Shown here: piece after piece, positions 1-8,596 of the stretch
Layout: every line of letters begins with the position of its first letter
How positions within the stretch are numbered: position 1 is the first letter of the stretch
NCBI GenBank assembly: GCA_020051695.1
Contig: JAGVQM010000036.1
Location: 62,001 to 126,000, forward strand
DNA from: Candidatus Zixiibacteriota bacterium
GTDB lineage: Bacteria; Zixibacteria; MSB-5A5; WJJR01; JAJRUJ01
Reading direction: 5' to 3'
DNA: 64,000 bases
Program-made: the position numbers and the translations under genes
The notes under the pieces: generated by a model
Database searches by the model: none
Told to the model about the DNA's origin: nothing
What the model saw: the letters and a program-made list of their open reading frames with translations, nothing else

Positions 1-107
1 AACGGCTCGCCGGCGTACCTGGTCGCCAGCGCACTGCCGCCGAAGCAATGCGCCATGAAGATCACTGCGCCCGCAAGAAGCAGAACCCGCCGTATCCGGT
101 TCAACAT
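1..107 (-). CDS. Secreted protein, N-terminal fragment
   Basis: Only the first 35 codons lie in the window; the gene runs off the left edge. The reading from the ATG at 107 is MLNRIRRVLLLAG, a hydrophobic core and then SALA-TRYAGEP, which looks like a Sec signal peptide cleaved after ALA. A purine-rich GGGAG lies about 7 bases before the start. The mature start RYAGE resembles the beginning of PorV/PorQ-type outer-membrane proteins common in FCB bacteria, but too little is visible to assign a family. Confidence 0.6.
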   Translation of the reverse strand, partial: MLNRIRRVLLLAGAVIFMAHCFGGSALATRYAGEP

Positions 108-260
108 TCGACTCCCGTCCCCCACCGTTATACACTGCTGCGGCAATATAATGCTCTCATTTCGTCAGGCCAGCAAAATGCGGAGCTTGGAGAATGCAGC
201 AGATCGAAAACTCGAATGACCGGGACCGGGACCGGGACAACTCCCGATCATCCGGCAAGG

Positions 261-857
261 CTATTGATCCTGGACGGCCGCGTCGCCCTTTTCGGCCAGC
301 AACAACTCGATGGCCGCCTCATAGATCTGACGTGGGCGAAATCCGGAATGCCGTTCAATAATTTCGCCCTTTTGATTAATCAGGAAGCTGACCGGTATGC
401 CCTGAAAATTACCATATTTGGCGACAACATCCGCATCACCGATGAGAATGGGATAGGGAATCTTGAACGAATCGGCGAATTTTTCGATGACCGCGGCGCC
501 GCCTTCGTCAAGGGCGATGCCGACGACAATGACGTTTTTGTCTTTATATTGTTCATATACTTTGATCAGGTGAGGGATCGCCATCCGGCACGGCGGGCAC
601 CAGGTAGCCCAGAAATCTAGCAGGACAATCTCACCCCGATGATCGGAGAGCCGGAATGTGCCGCCTTCCAGGCGCGGGAGTTCAAAATCCGCGGCCAGGA
701 CCGTTTCGACTTCCGTGATCGGCGGTGGAGTGTTGCGCTGGTCCCCGGCGCCCTGGGCGGTCTGCGAACCACCGTCACTGCCGCCGCTACAACCACCACC
801 AAACGATAACAGAATCGCCAATATGCCATAACCAAGCACTTTACTTTTCGATATCAT
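261..857 (-). CDS. TlpA-like thioredoxin-fold lipoprotein
   Basis: Probable membrane-anchored, periplasm-facing thiol-disulfide oxidoreductase of the TlpA/ResA/AhpC-TSA group, about 198 residues. The N-terminus MISKSKV plus a hydrophobic stretch ending in FGGGC at residue 23 suggests a lipoprotein, although glycine at -3 is not a classic lipobox. A Gly/Ser/Gln-rich linker follows, then the redox motif WCPPC near residues 86-90 in the context DFWATWCPPCRMA, and the cis-Pro region GIPVSFLI. The start at 857 is preferred over the in-frame start at 878 because GGGAGG (865-870) lies 7 bases upstream. Such proteins reduce or rearrange disulfides, for example in cytochrome c maturation; no cytochrome genes are visible here, so the substrate is unknown. 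The gene has a strong promoter and a structured leader upstream (881-1014). Confidence 0.88.
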   Translation of the reverse strand: MISKSKVLGYGILAILLSFGGGCSGGSDGGSQTAQGAGDQRNTPPPITEVETVLAADFELPRLEGGTFRLSDHRGEIVLLDFWATWCPPCRMAIPHLIKVYEQYKDKNVIVVGIALDEGGAAVIEKFADSFKIPYPILIGDADVVAKYGNFQGIPVSFLINQKGEIIERHSGFRPRQIYEAAIELLLAEKGDAAVQDQ

Positions 858-880
858 CTGTAAACCTCCCGAGAACACAT

Positions 881-980
881 AAAAAAGCTACCGCTGCTCA
901 ATTTATCCGAGAGGGGGGCAGGGAAACTCGGACAAAGTGCGGAAAACAACGGTAGCCCTATTTTCTTCCCTTTTCGTTCC
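881..980 (-). ncRNA. Structured leader or small RNA ending in a terminator-like stem
   Basis: Transcribed on the minus strand from the promoter at 987-1014. GCTACCG (887-893) pairs exactly with CGGTAGC (950-956), and an inner hairpin is formed by TCCGAG (906-911) with CTCGGA (927-932). The outer stem is followed directly by six U residues (A run at 881-886), so it can act as an intrinsic terminator 24 bases before the TlpA-like start codon. It could be an attenuator or riboswitch for that gene, or an independent small RNA. It matches no riboswitch class that I recognise. Confidence 0.5.
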
Positions 981-986
981 ACTGGA

Positions 987-1014
987 ATTTTATCTGAAAT
1001 CGCGGAAAAGTCAA
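987..1014 (-). promoter_or_regulatory. Sigma-70-type promoter for the TlpA-like gene
   Basis: On the minus strand TTGACT (1009-1014), a 16-base spacer and TAAAAT (987-992) match the housekeeping consensus closely. The predicted transcription start is near 980, which puts the whole structured element at 881-956 into the 5' leader. Confidence 0.65.
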
Positions 1015-1150
1015 CTTTTTTTTAGCGCCAGGGCCAATTTACATGAAAATTTTTCGAACACCGCACAACCCCAAACTGCGCGCGGAATAATAAAAACACG
1101 GTAGATTACGGCATCACAACTGCCGCCAAATCAAGTTAAATCGTTGCACA

Positions 1151-1732
1151 TTATGGCTTTACTTGGCCACCGCCGTTTTTTCGTGTTTCCAGAAAATTGG
1201 CAAAGCTAACTCGTTCGTAGTGGTTGTCGCCGACATATTCGGCAATACTTAAAAATTCAGCAGCGGCTTTATAACCGGGGACGTTAAATAGGGCTTTCCC
1301 CTGTGGAGTAAGGAAAAAGTACGCGGGATAACCCCGGACACCGTACACATCACGTGATAGATTCTGTTCTGTAAGCTGGTGATCGCCATGGGTTACCGGA
1401 TTTGGTGATTCGGCATTCACCTTAATGGCAATCATTCTCTTGGAAATAAACTCCACAACTGCTTTATCTTGAAACGTCGAGTTGTCCATTTTTTTACACC
1501 AGCCGCACCAGTTGGTATAAAAATCAATGAGAATATGCTTATTCTCCTTTTTGGCCAGCGCCAAACCCTTGTCATAGGACAACCAGGTGATTTGCGCCGG
1601 TGCGGCCGGCTTGTTGGCCGGCGGCGCCGATTTCACCGAGTCAGCCTGGGCCCAGGCACATGGCAGCAGACCGGCAACTCCTCCCCCGAGCATGAAGCAG
1701 GTGCACACAGCAGTAACAAGAATCCTTTTCAT
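1151..1732 (-). CDS. Secreted thioredoxin-family protein (WCGWC)
   Basis: A 193-residue exported thioredoxin-fold protein of the thioredoxin_7/DsbD-gamma-like kind. The first 28 residues form a Sec signal peptide (MKRILVTAVCTCFML... ending CAWA). After an Ala/Pro linker the sequence has ALAKKENKHILIDFYTNW followed by WCGWCKKMDNSTF, where WCGWC is the redox-active pair, and a cis-Pro region GVRGYPAYFFL. This arrangement is typical of periplasmic thiol reductases fed by DsbD-like transporters; no such transporter is in the window. AGAGGAG lies 7 bases upstream of the ATG. It is the last gene of the minus-strand run, 49 bases after dnaE. Confidence 0.85.
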   Translation of the reverse strand: MKRILVTAVCTCFMLGGGVAGLLPCAWAQADSVKSAPPANKPAAPAQITWLSYDKGLALAKKENKHILIDFYTNWCGWCKKMDNSTFQDKAVVEFISKRMIAIKVNAESPNPVTHGDHQLTEQNLSRDVYGVRGYPAYFFLTPQGKALFNVPGYKAAAEFLSIAEYVGDNHYERVSFANFLETRKNGGGQVKP

Positions 1733-1781
1733 CGATCACTCCTCTGTCGGTCAGGACTTCACCGCCGGTATTCAGACGACC

Positions 1782-4700
1782 TCAGGCCCTCGTACAGTAC
1801 ACCGCCTCATGGCCCAAAAGTTCCCGCAAATCACTGACCAGCCGCCGGTCCGAGGCCACTCGCCGGTTCAACGCCCGCGCGCGAATCGTGCGACCGTCCT
1901 TGTGGTAATGGAAATACACAAACCCGCGGCCGTCAACAAATTTCTCCAAAACTCGTTCTATTTCATCCAGTACTTCAAGTGTCGCACTTTTCTCGTCCAG
2001 ATGGACATGCAAATCCAGATCGGCCCCTTTGCGGATATCGGCCAGCAGGTCGGCCTGCTGTAAAATTAATTTCGGACGCTCCTCTTCCCGCACTGAAATC
2101 GCCCCGCTCAGCAGCACGGCGCTGTCCACGGTCAGAATATTGCGGAACCGGGCGTATGGTTCGGAAAAGCAAATCACTTCCACCGTGCCGCCGTAATCTT
2201 CCAGCGACAAAAATGCCATCAGATTACCCTTTTTGTCCAAAGTCGTTTTTACCGATTGAATGATGCCCCCCAGCGAGACTTCGGACCCATCGGGCAACTC
2301 CTCGAGTTGATCAGTGGAACTACTGGCAAAAAGGACAATCTCATCGGCATACTTATCAAGCGGATTACCGGTGACATAAAAGCCCAGGACTTCTTTTTCC
2401 CGCGACATCGACTTGGCTTCCGACCAGGGGGGAATATCCGGCAAATCCGGCTCGGGCAGGACGCCGATCTCACCGCCGAACAGAGAATGCTGGCCTTTCA
2501 GCCGGTCGGCCTGGGCCGCCTGCCCCCACCCAATGACCAGGTCCAGCCCCTCAATCAGTTGTGCGCGGTGCGCACCAAGGGACTCAAACACGCCCGCGGC
2601 GATCAGGGATTCCAGCGCCCGGCGGTTGACCGCGCGCATATCAACACGATTGACAAAATCAAAAATCGAGGTGAATGCGCCGCCCTCGTCACGGGCGGCG
2701 ACGATTTTTTCCACCACGCTGCGCCCGACGTTTTTCACCGCGCCCATGCCGAAACGCACGGCTTTGCCCTCGACGGTGAAGCTGGTCGCCGAGGAGTTGA
2801 CCTCCGGTGGGAGGACTTCGATCCCCAACCGCTGACATTCCCGGCGGAGGACCGTCACCCGGTCGGTGTTGTCAATTTCCGAACTCATCAACGCCGCCAT
2901 AAATTCCACAGGGTAATGGACTTTTAAATATGCGGTCTGGTACGCCAAAATGGCATAACACGTCGAGTGCGATTTATTGAAACCATAGCGGGCGAACCTG
3001 GCCATAAATTCAAAAATCTCGCGGGCCGCTTTTTCGGGGATCTCGTTGGCCCGGCAGCCGGCAACAAATTCGTCGGCCATTTTGTTCATGATCTCGACGT
3101 TTTTCTTGCCCATGGCCTTGCGCAGGTGATCGGCTTTGGCCATCGAAAACCCGGCCAGTTCGGCAGCGACTTTCATCACCTGGTCCTGAAACACGATTAC
3201 CCCGTACGTTTCTTTGAGCACCGACTCCATTTTGGGATGGTCGTAGGTGACTTTCTCCCGGCCATGTTTGCGGTCGATATAGGTATCGATCATGTTTGCA
3301 TCCAGCGGGCCCGGGCGGTACAGGGCGTTCATCGCCACCAGATCACCGAGACTCTCCGGGTGGAGCTTGCGCAGGTAATCGCGCATCCCCGACGATTCAA
3401 ACTGAAAAATGCCGACAGTTTCACCCGAAGAGAACAGAGCATACGTCGGTCCATCTTCCAGCGGCAGCTGCTCCGGGTCGAGGACTACCCCACGGGTTTC
3501 GGCGATCAGCCGGACGGCATCGTCGATGACCGTCAGTGTCCGCAATCCCAGAAAATCCATCTTCAACAGCCCGATCTGCTCGATAATCTGCATATCATAC
3601 TGGGTGGTTACTTCGTCTTTATTCGACTTGAAAAGCGGGACATAATCGTCCAGTCGCCCCGGCGCGATAACCACGCCTGCGGCATGCGTGGAGGCGTGGC
3701 GGGTCAGCCCCTCCAGCGTCCGCGAAATGGCCACCAGCCGCTGCACCTGCGGATCGGCATCGGCCAGCTCCTGCAGCTCGGGTTTGAGTTTGAGGGCCTT
3801 GTCCAGAGTCATGTCAAGTTCGAAGGGGATTATCTTGGCAATTTTGTCCACCTCGGCATAAGAAATCCCCATCACCCGTCCGACATCACGCACCACCCCG
3901 CGCGCGGCCATGGTGCCGAACGTAATAATCTGGCACACCGATTCGGTGCCGTACTTTTCGATGACGTAGTGGATGATCTCATCCCGGCCCCGGTCGGAAA
4001 AGTCGATGTCGATATCCGGCATCGAAATCCGTTCCGGATTCAAAAAACGTTCGAACAACAGGCCATATTTAATCGGATCGACACTGGTAATCCCCAGCAC
4101 ATAAGACACCAGCGAACCGGCCGCCGATCCCCGGCCCGGCCCGACCGGTATCCTGCATGAGCGGGCATGATCGATAAAATCCTTGCAGATTAAAAAATAG
4201 CCGGGAAAGCCCATGCGGTTGATCACCGACAACTCATACTCCAACCGTTCGTCTAATTCCGGCGTAAGTGCGGCATACCGCCCGGCCAGTCCTTTGCGGG
4301 CCAGGTCCGCCAGATAAACCGCCGGGTCGTCGTAACCCTCCGGCAGCGGGTATTTCGGCAGCAAGTACTCGCCCCAGGTCAATTCCAGACGGCAGGACTC
4401 GGCGATTTTCAGCGTATTTTCCACCGCCTCGGGCACCTCCGCGAACAGCTTTTTCATTTCCGCCGGAGACTTGAGATATAGCTGGTCGGTGCCGTAGCGC
4501 ATCCGATCGGTGTCTTCCAGCTTTTTGCCGGTTTGAATACACAACAGCGCATCGTGCGCATCGGCATGGTCCTGCTGCAGGTAATGGCAATCGTTCGTGG
4601 CGACCAGGCCAACGCCCAGTTTGCGGGCCAGCGCAATCAACTGCGGCCTGATCCGGTTTTCGAATTCCAGCCCGTGGTCCTGGATTTCGATATGGAAATT

Positions 4701-5222
4701 TTCTTTGCCGAATAACTCGAGATACCTGCGGGCGGCGGCCTCGGCGGCGGCTTCGTTATCGCGCTGAAGATACCAGGCCAGTTCACCTTTGCCGCAGGCG
4801 GAGGTCACCGTGAGACCGTCACGATACTGTTTCAGCAATTCCATATCGACGCGCGGGCGATGGTAAAAACCCTCCAGATACGCGGCACTGACCAGTTTGA
4901 GCAGATTTTTGTACCCGGTGAGGTTTTTGGCCAGGGCCACCAGATGATAACCCGAATCAGGCATCCCCGGGATGCGTTCTTTTTTCAGTCGCGATTCGGG
5001 CGCAACATACAATTCGCAGCCGATGATCGGAATGATCCCGCCCGCGCGGCATTTTTTATAAAATTCAATCGCGCCGAACAGATTGCCGTGGTCGGTCAAA
5101 GCCAGGGCCGGCATTTTGTATTCGGCGGCGACCCGCACCATATCATTGATGCGGCACGCCCCGTCCAACAATGAATACTGACTATGATTATGCAGATGAA
5201 CAAAATCCGCGTATTTGCTCAC
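1782..5222 (-). CDS. dnaE: DNA polymerase III alpha subunit
   Basis: Replicative polymerase subunit, 1146 residues, the usual DnaE1 length. The PHP domain begins at once with FVHLHNHSQYSLLDGA. The polymerase palm carries GPGRGSAAGSLVSY and the acidic pair PDIDIDFSD, which includes catalytic aspartates; the fingers region has the NKSHSTCYA segment, and a helix-hairpin-helix and an OB fold (KGNLMAFLSLEDYGGTVEV) lie near the C-terminus. The start is GTG at 5222, overlapping the stop of the rhomboid gene (GTGA), so the two are probably translationally coupled. No exonuclease insert of PolC type is seen. Confidence 0.97.
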   Translation of the reverse strand: MSKYADFVHLHNHSQYSLLDGACRINDMVRVAAEYKMPALALTDHGNLFGAIEFYKKCRAGGIIPIIGCELYVAPESRLKKERIPGMPDSGYHLVALAKNLTGYKNLLKLVSAAYLEGFYHRPRVDMELLKQYRDGLTVTSACGKGELAWYLQRDNEAAAEAAARRYLELFGKENFHIEIQDHGLEFENRIRPQLIALARKLGVGLVATNDCHYLQQDHADAHDALLCIQTGKKLEDTDRMRYGTDQLYLKSPAEMKKLFAEVPEAVENTLKIAESCRLELTWGEYLLPKYPLPEGYDDPAVYLADLARKGLAGRYAALTPELDERLEYELSVINRMGFPGYFLICKDFIDHARSCRIPVGPGRGSAAGSLVSYVLGITSVDPIKYGLLFERFLNPERISMPDIDIDFSDRGRDEIIHYVIEKYGTESVCQIITFGTMAARGVVRDVGRVMGISYAEVDKIAKIIPFELDMTLDKALKLKPELQELADADPQVQRLVAISRTLEGLTRHASTHAAGVVIAPGRLDDYVPLFKSNKDEVTTQYDMQIIEQIGLLKMDFLGLRTLTVIDDAVRLIAETRGVVLDPEQLPLEDGPTYALFSSGETVGIFQFESSGMRDYLRKLHPESLGDLVAMNALYRPGPLDANMIDTYIDRKHGREKVTYDHPKMESVLKETYGVIVFQDQVMKVAAELAGFSMAKADHLRKAMGKKNVEIMNKMADEFVAGCRANEIPEKAAREIFEFMARFARYGFNKSHSTCYAILAYQTAYLKVHYPVEFMAALMSSEIDNTDRVTVLRRECQRLGIEVLPPEVNSSATSFTVEGKAVRFGMGAVKNVGRSVVEKIVAARDEGGAFTSIFDFVNRVDMRAVNRRALESLIAAGVFESLGAHRAQLIEGLDLVIGWGQAAQADRLKGQHSLFGGEIGVLPEPDLPDIPPWSEAKSMSREKEVLGFYVTGNPLDKYADEIVLFASSSTDQLEELPDGSEVSLGGIIQSVKTTLDKKGNLMAFLSLEDYGGTVEVICFSEPYARFRNILTVDSAVLLSGAISVREEERPKLILQQADLLADIRKGADLDLHVHLDEKSATLEVLDEIERVLEKFVDGRGFVYFHYHKDGRTIRARALNRRVASDRRLVSDLRELLGHEAVYCTRA

Positions 5223-5902
5223 CGGATAAATCCTCCACGCCGCTTACACCAGAACCTGCAGTACGCCAGCCCGAACACAAAACCGCCGATGTGGGCAAAA
5301 TAGGCCACACCCGACGCACCGGCGGCGCCGAGTGTCGGCAGGCCGTATAATAGCTGCAGCACGAACCAGGCGCCCAAAAAGAATACGGCCGGCAACCAGA
5401 CCAGACGAACAAAAAAGAAAACCCAGATCAACGTCAGCACACGAGCCCGAGGGTAGGCCACGACATATACACCCAATAATCCGGCTACGGCGCCGGAAGC
5501 CCCGACCAGCGGGACTTGGGCGTTGGGGCTGGTCAGCACAAATGTCAATACCGCCACGACACCGGAAACCAGATAAAACAGCAGGAATTGCAGCCGACCG
5601 AGTTTGTCTTCGACGTTATTCCCGAAAATCCACAAGAACAACATGTTGCTGCCCAGATGCAAAAAGCCGCCGTGCAGAAACATGCTGGTGAATATCGTCA
5701 ACACAATCGGCGCCGCATGCGCGGGGGTCACTTCTTCAAAATGAACGAGTTCCCAGGGTACCGCCCCGAATTCCCAGATGAACGCTTCCACGTGCGGTCC
5801 CAGTGCAAACTGATACAAATATACCGCCACGTTGACGGCAATCAAGGCTACGGTAACCACCGGCCGGTGGGATGTCGGGATGTCGTCTTTAAGCGGAATC
5901 AT
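5219..5902 (-). CDS. Rhomboid-family intramembrane serine protease
   Basis: A 227-residue polytopic membrane protein with the rhomboid catalytic features: HGGFLHLGSNM (residues 77-87) with the oxyanion-side His and Asn, GASGA with the nucleophile Ser136, and the dyad His204 in YFAHIGGF. About six hydrophobic segments are visible. It should cleave transmembrane substrates within the bilayer; the target is unknown. It starts 56 bases after the M23 peptidase gene and overlaps dnaE by four bases, so it appears to sit in one transcription unit with them. The C-terminal tail after the last helix (CKRRGG) is short and basic. Confidence 0.93.
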   Translation of the reverse strand: MIPLKDDIPTSHRPVVTVALIAVNVAVYLYQFALGPHVEAFIWEFGAVPWELVHFEEVTPAHAAPIVLTIFTSMFLHGGFLHLGSNMLFLWIFGNNVEDKLGRLQFLLFYLVSGVVAVLTFVLTSPNAQVPLVGASGAVAGLLGVYVVAYPRARVLTLIWVFFFVRLVWLPAVFFLGAWFVLQLLYGLPTLGAAGASGVAYFAHIGGFVFGLAYCRFWCKRRGGFIR

Positions 5903-5958
5903 TCATCTGTACCGGATGTCATGCACATCATGGAGATCAGGCTAGTCCCCGGTATCGG

Positions 5959-8319
5959 TCACTTCTTCGGGTCGATAACAGTAAAGTTGCGTACAAAGTG
6001 GTCCTCGCGGCCCACGCGGTCACGGGCGAATATTTCCAGTGTATGTTGCCCGAGTTCCAGGGCGCTCCGGGGCCGGGTCGTGCAAAGAAGAGTCTCCGGA
6101 TCATATTCGGCGATCAGCCACTCCCCGTCCAACAGGATTTTAATATCCTGATCAGACCCGATCCCGGAAAGGTCATCAGTGATTTTGCAGCTGATTTCCA
6201 GCCGCCGCAGACTGGTCGTGGCGCCCTTGTCCGGCACCACGTCACTGATTTGGGGCGGCAGGGTATCAGCCACCAACGCGTATGGACCGAACGACCACAC
6301 CGGAGCAGTCATGAACCTCCCGGCCGGATCGACGTCCCGGCTTAAATATTTCCAACCTTTCCGGTCGTTCCGCAGCGCATACAAAGCCAGATCATCCACG
6401 CTTGTCTCCAGTCCGGCGTAAGAAATGCCCACGGTGACTTTTTGCAAAAACGGCACGGAAATCGGTTCGAAGGAATACAACATCGAACTGGGCCGGTGCG
6501 ATAAATCACGCGGGAGGTTGTAGGGCCTGATCCGGATAAAAGTGCCGTCACAGACATCGCCGGAATTAAATTCCGCGCGGGCCGCTCCGTCTTTCGAATA
6601 CACGACCAGGGCCTCGCTCCCGTCAAACACAATGAGGTCTTCGGGCCAGCGCAAAACATCTCCCTTCGTTTTTTCCGCCGGACCGTCTGCCGGCCCCACC
6701 AACCCTGATCGATCGGGGGCCAGCACAAATGACGAGGTGGTGTTCATTTCAGAAAACGTCAGATAATCATCCGCCCCGACAAAGAACGCCCAGGGACCAG
6801 GCGAACGGCTGACAGACTGGAGCTCCATTACCACCATATCATCGGCCGGCCGCGATTCCGGATCGGGCGCCCGCAGAATCAATCCCCCGGGCACAAATTC
6901 CCCCACGACCGGAGCCAGATCCCGCCGCTCCGGATCCAAATCAGATTGCAATCCACCCGGCGCGCAAAAACGGCAGTTGGTAGTTGCACCCCAGTGATCG
7001 GTGACGGTCAAGTCCAGCGGTTCTCCACCGGCAAACGAGCCCGGTGTGATGTAGGAGAAATCTTCATTGACGACCGAGTCCTGCATCGACCAGACAACCT
7101 CACCCGGCTCACCGGTCGGCGTGATCCGACGCAGCTCGAAGCGGGTGATATGGTTATCGGAATCGGCGGCATGGCCGGAGATGTGCCACTGCCCACGGAT
7201 CGCCTCCAGCCGGACTTCCGCCAACTGCGGCGCTTTGTTGAATACAACGGTCATCTCCAGCGTGGATTCATTGCCCACGGCGTCCGTAGCAATTATGACA
7301 ATGTTGTTTTCACCGGGAACAATGGCGGTACTCGCCCGCTCCGGATCCAGCACGCCATCGCCCAAATCCCGATGATACCAGGGCAACTGATTGCGGGAAT
7401 GACGGTAAAGCCGCTGCACCTTTGCCCCAGTCCTGGCCAGCCAGTCAAAATCGTACTCCAAATCTATCTGACGGGTCGTGGCAAAATCCAGTGAGTCGTG
7501 CCGTATTTCGAAAAACCGCAGGTTGTTGGCAGTCATCAGGTAAGTCCTGGGCACGAGCGTGTATTCCTTGTATCCGGTTGGGTCGTCGCAATCGACGGCC
7601 AACCCCACGGCACCATCTGCCAATATCGGTTTTTGAATCACGTATCGTCCCGGACGAGGACCTTTTTCCGCCTGATAAAATGACGGTTCGCAGCCGCCGG
7701 CCACGCGGCTGTTCGGCTTTTCTGCAAACAAAGGCCGCACGAGGACTCCGCGAAATTCAGGGGCGATGCGGTCATCATAACCCACGCCCAGTGCCAGCGG
7801 GTTTAGGGGGAAATTGTCTGCCGTGCGAACTTCAAAATGCAAATGCTGCGGCCCATACCCGGTCTGCCCGGAGTAGCCAATTACCTCACCCCGCTGCACC
7901 GGGAGTTCATCCGGGCTGGGGAACAGGTTGGTTTTGTAGCGGCGGAGCGCATACTGTTCCTTTTCGACAAAAGCGGTAATCGCCTCGTTAAAACTGGACA
8001 AGTGACCGTAGACCGCGACCCGGCCATCGAGCATTTTGATATATACCGCCTTGCCATACCCCCAATAATCAGTGGAAACACGCAGGACATAACCGGCATC
8101 TGCAGCCCGCACCGCGAGACCTTCGACTCCCCCCGTGGAGAGGTCGATGCCGCTATGATAATGAGCATCCCGATAGGCGCAAAAACCCGAGGAGACATTT
8201 TGCGATTCCTCCAGTGGCCAGACATAGGATTCTGCTGCCGCATCCCTGGCCGCCGGTCCGGGGCCAAGCAACAGCGTCCCAACGAGTAGCGCAATGTGTC
8301 GTTTCGACGTCCTTTTCAT
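5959..8319 (-). CDS. Secreted M23-family peptidase with C-terminal Ig-like region
   Basis: Exported LytM/M23 zinc peptidase of about 786 residues, expected to cut peptidoglycan cross-links or act as a cell-division or envelope activator. A signal peptide (MKRTSKRHIALLVG... AAA) is followed by the metallopeptidase domain with HSGID (His55, Asp59), YGHLSSF and HLHFEV (His159, His161). The remaining roughly 600 residues are beta-rich, with Ig- or cadherin-like segments such as IIATDAVGNESTLEM and a C-terminal segment with ARDRVGREDHF. This architecture is common in FCB genomes. The start at 8319 is chosen because an upstream in-frame ATG at 8340 falls inside the promoter spacer; the transcript then appears leaderless. 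Confidence 0.92.
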   Translation of the reverse strand: MKRTSKRHIALLVGTLLLGPGPAARDAAAESYVWPLEESQNVSSGFCAYRDAHYHSGIDLSTGGVEGLAVRAADAGYVLRVSTDYWGYGKAVYIKMLDGRVAVYGHLSSFNEAITAFVEKEQYALRRYKTNLFPSPDELPVQRGEVIGYSGQTGYGPQHLHFEVRTADNFPLNPLALGVGYDDRIAPEFRGVLVRPLFAEKPNSRVAGGCEPSFYQAEKGPRPGRYVIQKPILADGAVGLAVDCDDPTGYKEYTLVPRTYLMTANNLRFFEIRHDSLDFATTRQIDLEYDFDWLARTGAKVQRLYRHSRNQLPWYHRDLGDGVLDPERASTAIVPGENNIVIIATDAVGNESTLEMTVVFNKAPQLAEVRLEAIRGQWHISGHAADSDNHITRFELRRITPTGEPGEVVWSMQDSVVNEDFSYITPGSFAGGEPLDLTVTDHWGATTNCRFCAPGGLQSDLDPERRDLAPVVGEFVPGGLILRAPDPESRPADDMVVMELQSVSRSPGPWAFFVGADDYLTFSEMNTTSSFVLAPDRSGLVGPADGPAEKTKGDVLRWPEDLIVFDGSEALVVYSKDGAARAEFNSGDVCDGTFIRIRPYNLPRDLSHRPSSMLYSFEPISVPFLQKVTVGISYAGLETSVDDLALYALRNDRKGWKYLSRDVDPAGRFMTAPVWSFGPYALVADTLPPQISDVVPDKGATTSLRRLEISCKITDDLSGIGSDQDIKILLDGEWLIAEYDPETLLCTTRPRSALELGQHTLEIFARDRVGREDHFVRNFTVIDPKK

Positions 8320-8325
8320 GGTCGT

Positions 8326-8354
8326 TTTATAGAACCACATTGCCCCGATGTCAA
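8326..8354 (-). promoter_or_regulatory. Strong promoter of the M23 peptidase operon, likely leaderless
   Basis: On the minus strand TTGACA (8349-8354), a 17-base spacer and TATAAA (8326-8331) are near consensus. Only six bases separate the -10 box from the ATG at 8317-8319, so the predicted start of transcription coincides with the start codon. Confidence 0.7.
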
Positions 8355-8450
8355 TCCTTTTCCCCGCTGTGCGCCCAACAAGCCGGACTGCGGGAGCTCA
8401 AGTCATCGTCGGCGGGTTGGATATTTCTGACGGGGAACTGCATTTTTTGG

Positions 8451-8479
8451 TTGGGGTTAAAGAAAATGATGATTATAAT
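8451..8479 (+). promoter_or_regulatory. Candidate promoter for the PpiD-like gene
   Basis: TATAAT (8474-8479) with a 17-base spacer to TTGGGG (8451-8456). The -10 box is perfect and the -35 box is weak. The leader would be about 110 bases and holds the palindrome CGGCCGTACGGCCG near 8524-8537. Confidence 0.45.
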
Positions 8480-8596
8480 GAGAAATTATGGCCGATTGAG
8501 CCGCCGCCGGTATTTATTGCGGGCGGCCGTACGGCCGAAAAAGACTATAGCGTCCGGTGTACACAAACCCGGGCCGAAACAGACAGGAGTAAGCCA

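Noticed and set aside
217-240. Tandem GGGACC hexamer units between the first two genes
   Set aside because: About three to four units only, in a non-coding spacer; too short to claim a function.
2967-4160. A 397-codon plus-strand frame inside dnaE
   Set aside because: It lies wholly antisense to a certain gene, has no ribosome site, and its sequence is the reverse shadow of high-GC codons. Similar long antisense frames at 30238-31065 and 21153-22130 were dropped for the same reason.
8320-8340. Upstream in-frame ATG at 8340 as the start of the M23 peptidase
   Set aside because: It sits in the spacer of a near-perfect promoter and adds seven residues before a normal signal peptide.
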